Positions 1 through 6,887 of a stretch of 42,299 bases of DNA are shown piece after piece (the stretch's first letter is position 1; each line of letters opens with the position of its first letter). The translations under genes and the position numbers were made by a program. The notes under the pieces were generated by a model. It saw nothing but the letters and a program-made list of their open reading frames with translations. It ran no database searches and had not been told where the DNA came from. Origin of the DNA: a virus; IMG/VR virus record IMGVR_UViG_3300049491_000813, positions 1 to 42,299 of that record, one strand, 5' to 3'.

Positions 1-7
1 CACAATA

Positions 8-1138
8 TCATACTGATGAAACAAAAAATTCCTTTACACCATCATTTTTTTGCTTAGTGAAATAACTTGCAATTGCCATTTGCTTAGCCTTAACATCATT
101 ACCATTACACTGAGTAAGTATATTATTTTTCTGTTGATGCGACAATAACAACAAATCCATTTCAACCAAAACAGTATAAATTTCTGTTGGTATACCATCC
201 TGTTTAATACTACCCTCACAATACCCATAATATACGGCCTGGATAAAATCCTTTGTTTTCATTTTCAACGATACAGCCTGCTCAGGTGATAGTGTTTCCT
301 TTAATCGTTTCGATATAGCTCCTTTATTTTTCACTGTTGATTTTTCCAAATCTTCCAATATCCAACTGATGGCTAACGCTTCCCAATCAACCACCTTTGC
401 CCCAGCGGTTGTTTTCCAGCCTAAAGATTTGTAGTGATTGTAGAACTTTTGCCCGGCAACATTGGCGGCACCTGGTTCTAAAAATTCCTTTGTTTTCTTC
501 TTAAAAAAATCATCAACCTGCGAATATTGCGGCGGCTGAAAATCGGCGGCGGCATTCCTGCTTAAATTCTTTTCAATTTCATTTTTAAAAAAATCATGGG
601 TGGGTTCTTTTTCTGTATTTCCCTCTCCTTTACTTTTATTTACTTTACTTTTATTTACTTTACTTTTATTTACTTTACTTTGTGTACTTTTTGCCGGAGA
701 AACTACCACCGGAGGTGTAGTTTCTCCGGGTTTTTCTTCCTCTAAATGTATTAGCTGGTGTAGTTTATCCACCTTATTATTACTGCGCCCTGCCTCTTTT
801 ACAATCCTTAACCATCGCTTTTGTATTCCCTTACTGGTTAATATCTTATTCGCCACTGCCATTTCCCGGTTAAAAATTTCAATGCCAGATTGGAAACATG
901 TATCTAAAATCTTATCCAAATCAACTATAGTAATACCATTATTTTTACAGAACAATTTTTTATTTATTTCATCCCACGGGCAGAAATAACCACCGGGGCC
1001 GCCATAAATATGCTTCCAAAGCTTATGTACAATAGCATACCCCATAAAACCATGCTCAGCCTCTATATACTGCAGATTATCATCATCCTTAGTATCCTGG
1101 TTGTAATATTTTAAACTGTTATCTTTAGGCCGTGCCAT
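8..1138 (-). CDS. DUF4373-type phage replication/early protein
   Basis: A 376-residue protein. Residues 1-110 match the Lin1244/Lin1753-like (DUF4373) N-terminus common in phage and mobile-element early proteins: a start with ARPKDNSLKYYNQD, then E-H-G-F-M-G-Y and W-x-x-I-Y-G-G. Family members usually sit where phages encode replication initiation or DnaD-like proteins, so a DNA replication role is an inference. Residues of about 150-170 are a low-complexity linker of tandem S-K-V-N-K units encoded by a 15-bp tandem repeat. The C-terminal part (about 225-300) contains F-Y-N-H-Y-K-S-L-G-W-K, frequent in Bacteroidota phage replication proteins. It is the last gene of the early operon, overlaps the upstream gene by 14 bp, and its stop lies 7 bp from the window edge. 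Confidence 0.75.
   Translation of the reverse strand: MARPKDNSLKYYNQDTKDDDNLQYIEAEHGFMGYAIVHKLWKHIYGGPGGYFCPWDEINKKLFCKNNGITIVDLDKILDTCFQSGIEIFNREMAVANKILTSKGIQKRWLRIVKEAGRSNNKVDKLHQLIHLEEEKPGETTPPVVVSPAKSTQSKVNKSKVNKSKVNKSKGEGNTEKEPTHDFFKNEIEKNLSRNAAADFQPPQYSQVDDFFKKKTKEFLEPGAANVAGQKFYNHYKSLGWKTTAGAKVVDWEALAISWILEDLEKSTVKNKGAISKRLKETLSPEQAVSLKMKTKDFIQAVYYGYCEGSIKQDGIPTEIYTVLVEMDLLLLSHQQKNNILTQCNGNDVKAKQMAIASYFTKQKNDGVKEFFVSSV
629..681. repeat. 15-bp in-frame tandem repeat
   Basis: About three and a half copies of a 15-bp unit (TTTACTTTTATTTAC on the plus strand) lie inside the DUF4373-type gene. On the coding strand they give repeated S-K-V-N-K pentapeptides. The unit is a multiple of three, so copy-number change alters linker length without breaking the frame. 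Confidence 0.9.
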
Positions 1139-1355
1139 TCATTATTTTTTCAGGTTGAATTAAAAATGTGTCTTGTGGAACATATTTTATAAACCGTCCA
1201 CTTCTATCGTAATAATCAAATCCCCCCTTATCATTCCATGTGCCAGTTACAGCAATTAAATGTGTATTACCACATTCACACTGCACATGTTTTATCAAAC
1301 GTTTACGTGAGTAATACACCAATTCGTTACATATATTACAAAATGCTGCTGGCAT
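1125..1355 (-). CDS. Small zinc-ribbon-like hypothetical protein
   Basis: A 76-residue protein with C-N-I-C near residues 6-9 and C-E-C near residues 26-28, a pattern that could bind one zinc ion. The rest (about 34-70) is rich in G, D and aromatic residues and is not recognised. Its ATG overlaps the upstream stop as TAATG, so translation is probably coupled to the methyltransferase-like chimera before it. It runs 14 bp into the DUF4373-type gene. Function unknown; a small nucleic-acid-binding phage protein is the simplest guess. Confidence 0.6.
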   Translation of the reverse strand: MPAAFCNICNELVYYSRKRLIKHVQCECGNTHLIAVTGTWNDKGGFDYYDRSGRFIKYVPQDTFLIQPEKIMNGTA

Positions 1356-1867
1356 TACGCTGCTTTTAAAACTTCAATCAATCGTTTACCCATCGCCTCT
1401 GCCCATACCTTTGGCACCAACGGGTGAACACTATTGCCAATAAACTTTTTATGGTCGCTTTGGTTGCCCACCATTTGGTAATTAGCCGGAAAGCCCTGTA
1501 TCTTCAATAATTCCATTACCCTAAGCATCCGCATTTTTATATCCACCAATCCGAATACACACATGAACTGCTTAATCTTTATCATTATCCCGGTATCGCA
1601 ATCAAACACAGCGATTGCAACAGGGCCGTTTTCCACCTGTACCAAATACAGCGGCGCTTTATCCTGCAGCATATTCACTTTACCAGTCCAGTTTATTTGC
1701 CCGTTAACCGTTTTTTCCGCCGTGCCTGCATATTTATCTTTCGTTACAGGATTATGCACCAGGCGCCACGCCATACGCATTGCATAGCAGTTTTTACAAC
1801 CTGCACTAACCTTAGTGCAGCCAACCAAAGGATTCCATGTTTTTTGTGTCCATTCTATTTTACTCAT
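1355..1867 (-). CDS. Chimera: Gp37/DUF5131 N-terminus + C5-methyltransferase C-terminus
   Basis: A 170-residue protein built from halves of two families. Residues 1-66 match the start of phage Gp37/Gp68 (DUF5131): K-I-E-W-T, then [20 protein letters not shown] with Cys17, Cys24 and Cys27, then W-T-G-K-V. Residues of about 72-170 match the C-terminal end of cytosine-5 DNA methyltransferases: D-I-K-M-R-M-L, the Q-G-F-P motif at 124-127 and I-G-N-S-V at 143-147. The rest of DUF5131 and the methyltransferase catalytic core (PCQ and ENV motifs) are absent, so neither activity is expected in full. An in-frame deletion between two neighbouring ancestral genes would give this. The frame is intact and sits tightly in the operon, so it may still be expressed. 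Confidence 0.75.
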   Translation of the reverse strand: MSKIEWTQKTWNPLVGCTKVSAGCKNCYAMRMAWRLVHNPVTKDKYAGTAEKTVNGQINWTGKVNMLQDKAPLYLVQVENGPVAIAVFDCDTGIMIKIKQFMCVFGLVDIKMRMLRVMELLKIQGFPANYQMVGNQSDHKKFIGNSVHPLVPKVWAEAMGKRLIEVLKAA

Positions 1868-1877
1868 ACAAATAAAA

Positions 1878-2126
1878 TTATACTAACCACGTACCACCGG
1901 CACCTACTTCATTTACATTAAAAAATTTAGCCGACTTAAAAAATTTTCCGCTTGCCTGCCTGCTTTTATGCAGCGTTCTTTCCAACCCCATCAACTGCAT
2001 ATTTTCAAATACTTTTGTTTGCGCTAAACCCAGCGACCTTGCCATTTCATACGTGCTCATCCGGTTATAATTTTTAAGCACATAGCTTTTTTGCCGGTCT
2101 GTTAGAGATACATTTATCAGTGCCAT
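1878..2126 (-). CDS. Small helix-turn-helix protein
   Basis: An 82-residue protein. Residues of about 8-45 ([13 protein letters not shown] then [17 protein letters not shown]) look like a helix-turn-helix in which Y-E-M-A-R-S-L-G is the first helix and turn. The C-terminus is basic and rich in F and K, then ends in a short Gly/Val tail. It sits between the 255-residue unknown protein and the chimera in the early operon. A small DNA-binding regulator or replication accessory is plausible; no family name can be assigned. Confidence 0.6.
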   Translation of the reverse strand: MALINVSLTDRQKSYVLKNYNRMSTYEMARSLGLAQTKVFENMQLMGLERTLHKSRQASGKFFKSAKFFNVNEVGAGGTWLV

Positions 2127-2128
2127 AC

Positions 2129-2896
2129 TTATTTATTTACAATTACAAAATCTGCAAATTCTTTTTTCTGCTCTTCAAAAATGGTATCCACCGTTTTATC
2201 CTGCACCTCTTTTAACTCCACACTTTCAAACCAAAAACCAATTGATGCATCGCTGCTGTCCAAACATATTTCCACCAGGAATTTTACAGCAGCCATGCCT
2301 TTATATATCGGCATAAACAAATAAAATGTTGTGGGAATATTTGATGTATTAAGGCTTTTACTAAATGCAGCAGCTTTGTTACCACGGGTATCAGATGCCT
2401 GTTTTAAATCTGTATTACCAGTAAGGGAAAGATTTTGAAAAGCAGATAATACACTTTCATGCGTTGCAGCATCGGAGAAAAAACGTTTATTAAACCGGAT
2501 AAGTTTTACAAGTTGCTCACGGTTAAACATTTTATCGGTATTAATGTAAAACGGTTTTATCTCATCGCTCATTTCCATTTTGCCTACCACTTTAGGGCCG
2601 TAAAAATGCTGTGGGCTTACATGCAGGCTAATGCTCAGGTTGCTTTTATCAAATGTAACCACGGCAGTATCTTTATAAAATTGCTGCAGGTTATAATCAG
2701 GCTCTTTAATTGCTTCCCTTTGCTCAGGTGTTAAAGGGTCTGATTTTAAATAACGCTTTTCAACATAGTTTTTTACAGTGTAAATATCACCGGCAATAGT
2801 AATAACCAATGGCTCCCTGAGTTCAAGAGCTTTACCTTCCCTTACAACCAATTCAGTTTGCTTATCAGTTGTAAAAAGTTCAATGTTTTGTTTCAT
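2129..2896 (-). CDS. Conserved phage early protein, unknown function
   Basis: A soluble 255-residue protein with no signal peptide or membrane segment. It has a mixed alpha/beta composition. The central part (about 110-175) holds F-N-R-E-Q-L-V-K-L-I-R-F-N-K-R-F-F and S-D-T-R-G-N-K, which look like conserved blocks. The C-terminal half contains V-E-I-C-L-D-S-S-D-A-S-I-G-F-W-F-E-S-V-E. It vaguely recalls phage proteins of the YfdQ/DUF2303 kind, but I cannot confirm this by eye. It is one of the largest genes of the early operon and lies in the same transcript as the DUF4373-type protein, so a DNA-metabolism role is possible. Confidence 0.6.
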   Translation of the reverse strand: MKQNIELFTTDKQTELVVREGKALELREPLVITIAGDIYTVKNYVEKRYLKSDPLTPEQREAIKEPDYNLQQFYKDTAVVTFDKSNLSISLHVSPQHFYGPKVVGKMEMSDEIKPFYINTDKMFNREQLVKLIRFNKRFFSDAATHESVLSAFQNLSLTGNTDLKQASDTRGNKAAAFSKSLNTSNIPTTFYLFMPIYKGMAAVKFLVEICLDSSDASIGFWFESVELKEVQDKTVDTIFEEQKKEFADFVIVNK

Positions 2897-2921
2897 AATT
2901 TTTTATTGATAGATGTAAAAT

Positions 2922-3341
2922 TTATTTTGCTAATCCTAACTGAAAAACACCACCCTGCCGCTCATCTGGCCGCAACTTTCTACTGCCGATAAATTCACCT
3001 TCCGAATTATAGCTTTCCAAAATTCCTTCATCATGGTTAGCCAGATGATACAGATTACCGTTTATAATGGTTTGCCCATGCCTTATTTCAGTAAGCAATA
3101 CAGCTATCTCATCTTTAAAAGGCTTCATTTTTACTTTATACTCCTTTTTTATTTCATCCAGTTTTTCGTTTAAATCACTCAGTTTAATGGAGCTTTCAGC
3201 AAGCGTATCCTTACGGGTAAAAATTTCATCTGCTGTTAAATTTTTAACATAGTTACCCTCATCAATTTTAAGGGCATTATTTTGAAAAAAGGCAATACGC
3301 TCTTGCATGGAAAGCGATTGCAAATAAGTTTGCTGGTGCAT
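2922..3341 (-). CDS. Hypothetical early protein with coiled coil
   Basis: A 139-residue protein. Residues of about 45-95 (L-A-E-S-S-I-K-L-S-D-L-N-E-K-L-D-E-I-K-K-E-Y-K-V-K-M-K-P) are strongly helical and charged, consistent with a coiled coil. The C-terminal 45 residues are Gly/Asn rich and probably form a small beta domain. It lies just upstream of the 255-residue unknown protein with a 25-bp gap. No recognised family. Confidence 0.55.
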   Translation of the reverse strand: MHQQTYLQSLSMQERIAFFQNNALKIDEGNYVKNLTADEIFTRKDTLAESSIKLSDLNEKLDEIKKEYKVKMKPFKDEIAVLLTEIRHGQTIINGNLYHLANHDEGILESYNSEGEFIGSRKLRPDERQGGVFQLGLAK

Positions 3342-3393
3342 TATTTTTTATTTTTACTTGAATAATAAATGTGTATGGTTTCACAATGCTGCT

Positions 3394-3489
3394 TTACAAT
3401 TGCCACAGGCTTTTAAAACTCTTTACCCAATTTTGTTCTGCATTGGTATTACCCCTGTCTTTTACCCTGTAATGAATTTTACCGCTCAT
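3394..3489 (-). CDS. Possible very small ORF, 31 residues
   Basis: A short open frame (M-S-G-K-I-H-Y-R-V-K-D-R, ending S-L-W-Q-L) begins 2 bp after the stop of the upstream 114-residue gene and fills a gap in an otherwise tightly packed operon. It is basic and lacks a membrane segment. Only its position and packing support it; it may be a chance ORF. Confidence 0.3.
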   Translation of the reverse strand: MSGKIHYRVKDRGNTNAEQNWVKSFKSLWQL

Positions 3490-3491
3490 AC

Positions 3492-3836
3492 TTAATTTTT
3501 TACTTCCCTGAAATCAAAATACTCTTTATACTGCGGGTGCCGCTCCACAAACAACCGGCTGTAATAACAGGTGTAATTATTATTAATTTTCAACCCCTCC
3601 GCATCCCTGCTGCCATCCGTTGCCATTTCCCAGCGGATGCGTTCTATTATCATTTTTGCACCGAGCTTTGTGCGGCCCCTTTGTATTAAATTGAGGCTGA
3701 ACCTTTCAAACAACTCATACACTTTCGGAAACTCCGCATGAAAAACACAAAACTTTTTATAATTGGTATCATTTACCACGGCAAATAAATTGCCCTGCCT
3801 GGATGGTAACGTTATTATGGATGTTGCGGCGCTCAT
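3492..3836 (-). CDS. Conserved small phage protein, unknown function
   Basis: A 114-residue protein of a type frequent in phage early regions: F-P-K-V-Y-E-L-F-E-R-F-S-L, then R-G-R-T-K-L-G-A-K-M-I-I-E-R-I-R-W-E, then K-I-N-N-N-Y-T-C-Y-Y-S-R-L-F-V-E-R-H-P. The helical, Arg-rich core with a conserved I-R-W-E block and the N-N-x-Y...R-x-F-x-x-x-H-P block is recognisable, although the function is not known to me. Its start overlaps the stop of the HD-domain gene by 4 bp, which indicates translational coupling. Confidence 0.65.
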   Translation of the reverse strand: MSAATSIITLPSRQGNLFAVVNDTNYKKFCVFHAEFPKVYELFERFSLNLIQRGRTKLGAKMIIERIRWEMATDGSRDAEGLKINNNYTCYYSRLFVERHPQYKEYFDFREVKN

Positions 3837-4372
3837 TGCAATACATGCGGCACTTTACAAAGCCTTACAAAATGATGGATGAAAATATCTGCATTATCCC
3901 TGTCCATTAGCGCCAACCCTGTACAATTACGCAGTACATAATTATTCCATTCATATATCAAAGCCCGGTTATCAATATCTTTTATTATTGAATTATCCAG
4001 CGGCGTAACTTTTATACCAAACCGCACATGTATGGCGTTCTGCAGTTTTGCAGCAATCATTTCGTAACCGGGCAATAATGATTTTACCGGGCTGGGCAAA
4101 TCACAAAGAATAAACTCATGTGCATCATGCAGCAGCATTTTAAATGCCAGTGAATCATTTCCCGGGTATTGCAATTCACACTGCTGCCTGCACCAGTCAC
4201 TATGCTGTGCCACGCTGTAAAATTTCTTTGTATGGCCTGCAAACCTTGCCGCCCTTGCCAGCCCGATGGCTATATCAAAAGGGAAAATTGTTTCCGGCTG
4301 TGGGTCAACCAGGTTAATGTACCTCCCGGTAAATGTGCGTACACTGTTAGGTGTGTATAAATCTTCCTGCAT
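3833..4372 (-). CDS. HD-domain phosphohydrolase, YfbR-like
   Basis: A 179-residue protein of the HD superfamily, close to the phage/YfbR type of 5'-nucleotidase-like hydrolases. Visible metal-binding positions are His57 in S-V-A-Q-H-S-D-W and the His82-Asp83 pair in L-L-H-D-A-H-E-F, followed by D-L-P-S-P-V-K. The N-terminal Y-T-P-N-S-V-R-T-F-T-G-R-Y-I-N-L-V is typical of the phage subfamily and supports this start. Likely a deoxynucleotide or nucleotide-pool hydrolase acting in the cytoplasm during phage replication. It overlaps the next gene by 4 bp. Confidence 0.8.
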   Translation of the reverse strand: MQEDLYTPNSVRTFTGRYINLVDPQPETIFPFDIAIGLARAARFAGHTKKFYSVAQHSDWCRQQCELQYPGNDSLAFKMLLHDAHEFILCDLPSPVKSLLPGYEMIAAKLQNAIHVRFGIKVTPLDNSIIKDIDNRALIYEWNNYVLRNCTGLALMDRDNADIFIHHFVRLCKVPHVLQ

Positions 4373-4442
4373 GGATTAATAAAATTTTGATAGTTCAAAT
4401 AGAGGCCGCTGTAAGAATACAGCCGCCTAAACGACTGATTGC

Positions 4443-4568
4443 TCATAAAAAAACTCTTTGCTTCCACTCACCGCCTTCGTACACTTTTATTACATGTGGT
4501 TTCGGCTTGGTTTTTCGTTTACGGTTGCGGATGATGCTGTTTAAAATCATCCTTACTGAGTTACTCAT
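4443..4568 (-). CDS. Small basic hypothetical protein
   Basis: A 41-residue frame starting M-S-N-S-V-R-M-I-L-N-S-I-I, followed by a run of basic residues (N-R-K-R-K-T-K-P-K-P) and a short beta-like tail. A longer frame runs upstream into the coiled-coil gene, but the ATG at 4568 lies just downstream of a stem-loop and is the natural start. Its TGA overlaps an ATG for a further frame that I reject. Size and basic charge suggest a nucleic-acid-binding peptide; no family recognised. Confidence 0.4.
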   Translation of the reverse strand: MSNSVRMILNSIIRNRKRKTKPKPHVIKVYEGGEWKQRVFL

Positions 4569-4598
4569 AACAGTTAGTTTACTTTCAGTTGAGTTTTT

Positions 4599-4629
4599 AA
4601 ATACCCCGGCTCCAACACCGGGGCTATTT
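4599..4629. terminator. Stem-loop between early genes
   Basis: AAATA-CCCCGG, an 8-nt loop, then CCGGGG-C-TATTT forms a GC-rich stem extended by A/T pairs. On the plus strand it is followed by a T-rich run (ATTTTTT); on the minus (coding) strand the downstream sequence is AAAAAC, so it is not a canonical intrinsic terminator in the operon direction. It may attenuate or process the early transcript. Confidence 0.5.
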
Positions 4630-4647
4630 AATTTTTTGCAGAAATGC

Positions 4648-4989
4648 TTACGCATTAACAGACACATCAGCAGCAGATGCATCCAGCTTATCAGCAATAG
4701 CCGCTAAACTGGCATTCACCGCAGCTAACTGCTCAGGTGTTGCACCATTTGCAATCTGGCCTTCAAGTATTGCAATCTGGTCTTTTAATGCGGCAACCAC
4801 TTCCGCATCAGCGGCCTGGTCTGCATCAATAGCAGCCTGCAGCTTGTCTGCTTTTTCATTCAGGGCATCAATTTGCACCTGTAAAGCATCGAGTTGTTCG
4901 CTCATTTGATTTTGTTTTTTAAGTATTAATGAAAGTTGTTTACTAATTTCTTCACTGCCGTGGTAGTGATTGTTTACGATTATATCCAT
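4648..4989 (-). CDS. Coiled-coil hypothetical protein
   Basis: A 113-residue protein. After the N-terminal M-D-I-I-V-N-N-H-Y-H it is almost wholly a heptad-patterned helix (residues of about 15-80: L-D-A-L-Q-V-Q-I-D-A-L-N-E-K-A-D-K-L-Q-A). The C-terminal 30 residues are Ala-rich. It probably oligomerises. Similar short coiled-coil proteins are common as unknowns in phage early operons. Its leader contains the GTGAGTAACGC motif discussed in the findings. Confidence 0.65.
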   Translation of the reverse strand: MDIIVNNHYHGSEEISKQLSLILKKQNQMSEQLDALQVQIDALNEKADKLQAAIDADQAADAEVVAALKDQIAILEGQIANGATPEQLAAVNASLAAIADKLDASAADVSVNA

Positions 4990-5009
4990 TGTTAAAAATT
5001 TTGTGAGCG

Positions 5010-5321
5010 TTACTCACCGCCCGTTTCAGGCGGTTTTAAATTATTCAGAATATCATCCCACCAGCCAGCCTCCGGTTCGTATCCCTCATCATTCATCCTG
5101 CTGCCCACGGTGAGTATATTATCATCCATCCTGGTGTTTACCGCTTCCACCATCCTGCCATTACGCTCCACCCACACACCGGCATCTATACCGTGTGCCT
5201 TCATATCATCAATACAGTACACTTTTCGCAATTTGTGTGCAACCATCATGCTGGTGCCCGGTAGCGGAGCTTCTACTGAATGAACTATAATGCTGTTAAT
5301 AACCACCGCAATTGCATCCAT
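5010..5321 (-). CDS. Hypothetical early protein
   Basis: A 103-residue protein with no signal peptide or membrane segment. It starts M-D-A-I-A-V-V-I-N-S-I-I-V-H-S and has an acidic C-terminus (N-D-E-G-Y-E-P-E-A-G-W-W-D-D-I-L-N-N-L). A beta-rich core around residues 20-80 is likely. It follows the HTH-like gene with a 2-bp gap. No family recognised. Confidence 0.55.
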   Translation of the reverse strand: MDAIAVVINSIIVHSVEAPLPGTSMMVAHKLRKVYCIDDMKAHGIDAGVWVERNGRMVEAVNTRMDDNILTVGSRMNDEGYEPEAGWWDDILNNLKPPETGGE

Positions 5322-5323
5322 CT

Positions 5324-5623
5324 TTAGTTCATTATAGTTACTGCACTGTTGTACTTTTCAATATCAGGCAGGTAGTACAACAGGTTTTTACCCCTGCCCT
5401 TTTTCCAGCCAATGCTGCCAGCCTTTTTATTTTCTTTGTCTAAATGAATGCGGATGTTAGCAAGTTGCCGGGGCTTTATGTTCAGCAGTATGCAGGCTAC
5501 ATCCTGCTGCACCCACTTATCAGCAATCAGCCGGGTGGCTATCATCTTTCGCAATGCGGCCATTTCCTTCCGCATTTCAATTTTCAGTTTGCGTATTTCA
5601 GTTTCAATTTCAATTACTGGCAT
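5324..5623 (-). CDS. Winged-helix/MerR-like DNA-binding protein (Bacteroidota HTH type)
   Basis: A 99-residue protein with an N-terminal helix (about 1-30, E and K rich) followed by W-V-Q-Q-D-V-A-C-I-L-L-N-I-K-P-R-Q-L-A-N-I-R and G-K-N-L-L-Y-Y-L-P-D-I-E-K-Y. This resembles the helix-turn-helix proteins of Bacteroidota mobile elements (excisionase or HTH_17-like). A role as excisionase or early transcription regulator is inferred. Start and stop are both tightly packed, overlapping the upstream gene by 10 bp. Confidence 0.6.
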   Translation of the reverse strand: MPVIEIETEIRKLKIEMRKEMAALRKMIATRLIADKWVQQDVACILLNIKPRQLANIRIHLDKENKKAGSIGWKKGRGKNLLYYLPDIEKYNSAVTIMN

Positions 5624-6021
5624 TCCGCTACTTTAAAAATTGAATCAATCGCTTCTGCCATTTCCTTTACCACCAAACTGCGGTTACACGCTGCCGGTAT
5701 ATTTTTTAATTTTACCGCCCCAAAAAATTCAAGCAGCATCATTAATTGAAAAATATTTTTTCCATCCCATCCATTATAGGAGTGTGCGGTTTTCCACCTT
5801 AAAAGTATTGAAGGCACATTTACTTTTAATGCCCTCATCGGCTCGGGGCATCCTTTTAAATCAATTCCACCGGCTGTAAAAATCAAAGCCTGGTAACCTT
5901 TTAAAAAAACAACAGCATCATGTGCAATGGCATTAATTGGTAATTGCAGCCATCCATTTTGAACTAAGTAATCTTCTGCATCGCTGTTAAGTAATGAGGG
6001 TGTGGCAGTAGTCTTTTGCAT
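5614..6021 (-). CDS. Hypothetical early protein
   Basis: A 135-residue protein lacking membrane segments. It has a predicted alpha/beta make-up, with W-L-Q-L-P-I-N-A-I-A-H-D near the N-terminus and a helical C-terminal half (F-Q-L-M-M-L-L-E-F-F-G and V-V-K-E-M-A-E-A-I-D-S-I-F). It is the second gene of the early operon, immediately after the Cro-like regulator. Function unknown. Confidence 0.5.
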   Translation of the reverse strand: MQKTTATPSLLNSDAEDYLVQNGWLQLPINAIAHDAVVFLKGYQALIFTAGGIDLKGCPEPMRALKVNVPSILLRWKTAHSYNGWDGKNIFQLMMLLEFFGAVKLKNIPAACNRSLVVKEMAEAIDSIFKVAECQ

Positions 6022-6045
6022 GTGTATGGTTTTTGGTGTTAAAAA

Positions 6046-6276
6046 TTAATCGGTGATGGTTTTATTCATAACAGCCCTTATCTTTTCAACACTAACGGGA
6101 GCGCCCCGGCCAGTATAATATAAACGGCCAAGCAGATTGTTACTGAACCCTAAAACCTTTGCTGCCTCTGTTTTTGTTAAATGCTTATTTACCCAATGCT
6201 GAAAACGCATCAATTCATCCTCAGTAAGCACGGCACTTTTTGCCCCTCGTTTGGTGTCAATTATTGTACTTTCCAT
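6046..6276 (-). CDS. Cro-like helix-turn-helix regulator
   Basis: A 76-residue protein whose L-T-K-T-E-A-A-K-V-L-G-F-S-N-N-L-L-G-R-L-Y-Y-T-G-R-G (about residues 33-58) is a helix-turn-helix with the T-x-x-E-A-A-x-x-L-G-x-S pattern. It is the first gene of the minus-strand early operon and divergent from the CI-like repressor at 6371, the classic Cro position. It probably represses the lysogeny promoter and tunes early transcription. Its start codon abuts a TAnnTTTG element of the divergent promoter. Confidence 0.7.
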   Translation of the reverse strand: MESTIIDTKRGAKSAVLTEDELMRFQHWVNKHLTKTEAAKVLGFSNNLLGRLYYTGRGAPVSVEKIRAVMNKTITD

Positions 6277-6370
6277 TATATTTGTTATGCTTATACAAAT
6301 ATAGTGTGAAGTTCTTTACAACTTTGTAAAGTTCTTTATAAAGTAATTCACAAATTATTAACATACAGTA
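6277..6370. promoter_or_regulatory. Divergent early/lysogeny control region with operators
   Basis: This 94-bp gap separates the Cro-like and CI-like genes. TATATTTG elements (Bacteroidota -7 type) occur on both strands: plus at 6277-6284 and minus at 6296-6303. Together they form a palindrome with 9-bp arms (TATATTTGT / ACAAATATA). Next to it is a perfect inverted repeat CTTTACAA-CT-TTGTAAAG at 6314-6331 and a second palindrome CTTTATAAAG at 6334-6343. The 10-mer AAGTTCTTTA repeats at 6309 and 6329, 20 bp apart, or two helical turns. These are the likely repressor operators; they would cover the -33 region of the early promoter. Confidence 0.65.
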
Positions 6371-6808
6371 ATGGCAGCCGGAGAAATACTTAAAAATTTT
6401 CGTGAAAAACTTAACATGTCGCAAACGGATTTTGCAGCACGGATGGGTTTTTCAAGGGAATTATTAAGCACTCTGGAAAATGATAAAGCACCTATAACTA
6501 CTAAAACAAAAAAGTTACTTATAAAGGAATTTAAGTTTGATATAGATTCAAACATATTACAGGATGATGGCGGTGGAGCAGAATATAAAACAAAGCATAG
6601 TGAGGCCGCCAAAGAAATAAAATTGCTTTGGGAGCAAAGCATTAACCAGCAGGCAACGCTTAATGTTATCCTGATGGAAGTGGAAAGCCTGAGCGCCCAA
6701 CGGAGCGGTAAAACGGTTTCTGCCGTAAGTGCTGAGCTGAGGCGAACGATAAAAGGGGAAACTGACAGGCTTTTCGATTTATACGAAAAGCGATTAAGAC
6801 TGGCTTAG
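6371..6808 (+). CDS. CI-like XRE-family repressor
   Basis: A 145-residue protein. Residues 5-50 form a HTH_3/XRE domain (I-L-K-N-F-R-E-K-L-N-M-S-Q-T-D-F-A-A-R-M-G-F-S-R-E-L-L-S-T-L-E-N). The C-terminal half is helical (S-E-A-A-K-E-I-K-L-L-W-E-Q and L-R-R-T-I-K-G-E-T-D-R-L-F-D-L-Y-E-K-R-L) and probably mediates oligomerisation. There is no LexA-type peptidase domain, so RecA-driven self-cleavage is not expected and induction must work another way. First gene of the plus-strand lysogeny operon; likely binds the palindromes just upstream and represses the early operon. Confidence 0.8.
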   Translation: MAAGEILKNFREKLNMSQTDFAARMGFSRELLSTLENDKAPITTKTKKLLIKEFKFDIDSNILQDDGGGAEYKTKHSEAAKEIKLLWEQSINQQATLNVILMEVESLSAQRSGKTVSAVSAELRRTIKGETDRLFDLYEKRLRLA

Positions 6809-6856
6809 GTTTTTTAACAAATGGCATAACGGTAAGGTATAAGGTATCTTAAACTT

Positions 6857-6870
6857 ACAAATCAATTTGT
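6857..6870. promoter_or_regulatory. Small palindrome upstream of the membrane-protein gene
   Basis: ACAAAT-CA-ATTTGT is a perfect 6-bp inverted repeat located 17 bp before the ATG at 6888. It could be an operator for one of the two XRE regulators in this operon; no strong promoter consensus is visible beside it. Confidence 0.35.
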
Positions 6871-6887
6871 TAACAAAAATTAAATTT

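Noticed and set aside
629-681. Possible CRISPR array.
   Set aside because: The 15-bp units are contiguous without spacers and lie in a coding region.
600-989. Plus-strand ORF with repeated T-L-L-L-F.
   Set aside because: It is the antisense image of the S-K-V-N-K repeat of the DUF4373-type gene.
4270-4446. A 58-residue minus frame beginning at an ATGA overlap with the small basic ORF.
   Set aside because: It runs about 100 bp into the start of the well-supported HD-domain gene in another frame, is of unlikely composition and shows no recognisable domain.
6371-6808. LexA/CI-type self-cleaving repressor.
   Set aside because: The C-terminal half has no S24 peptidase features; it is helical only.
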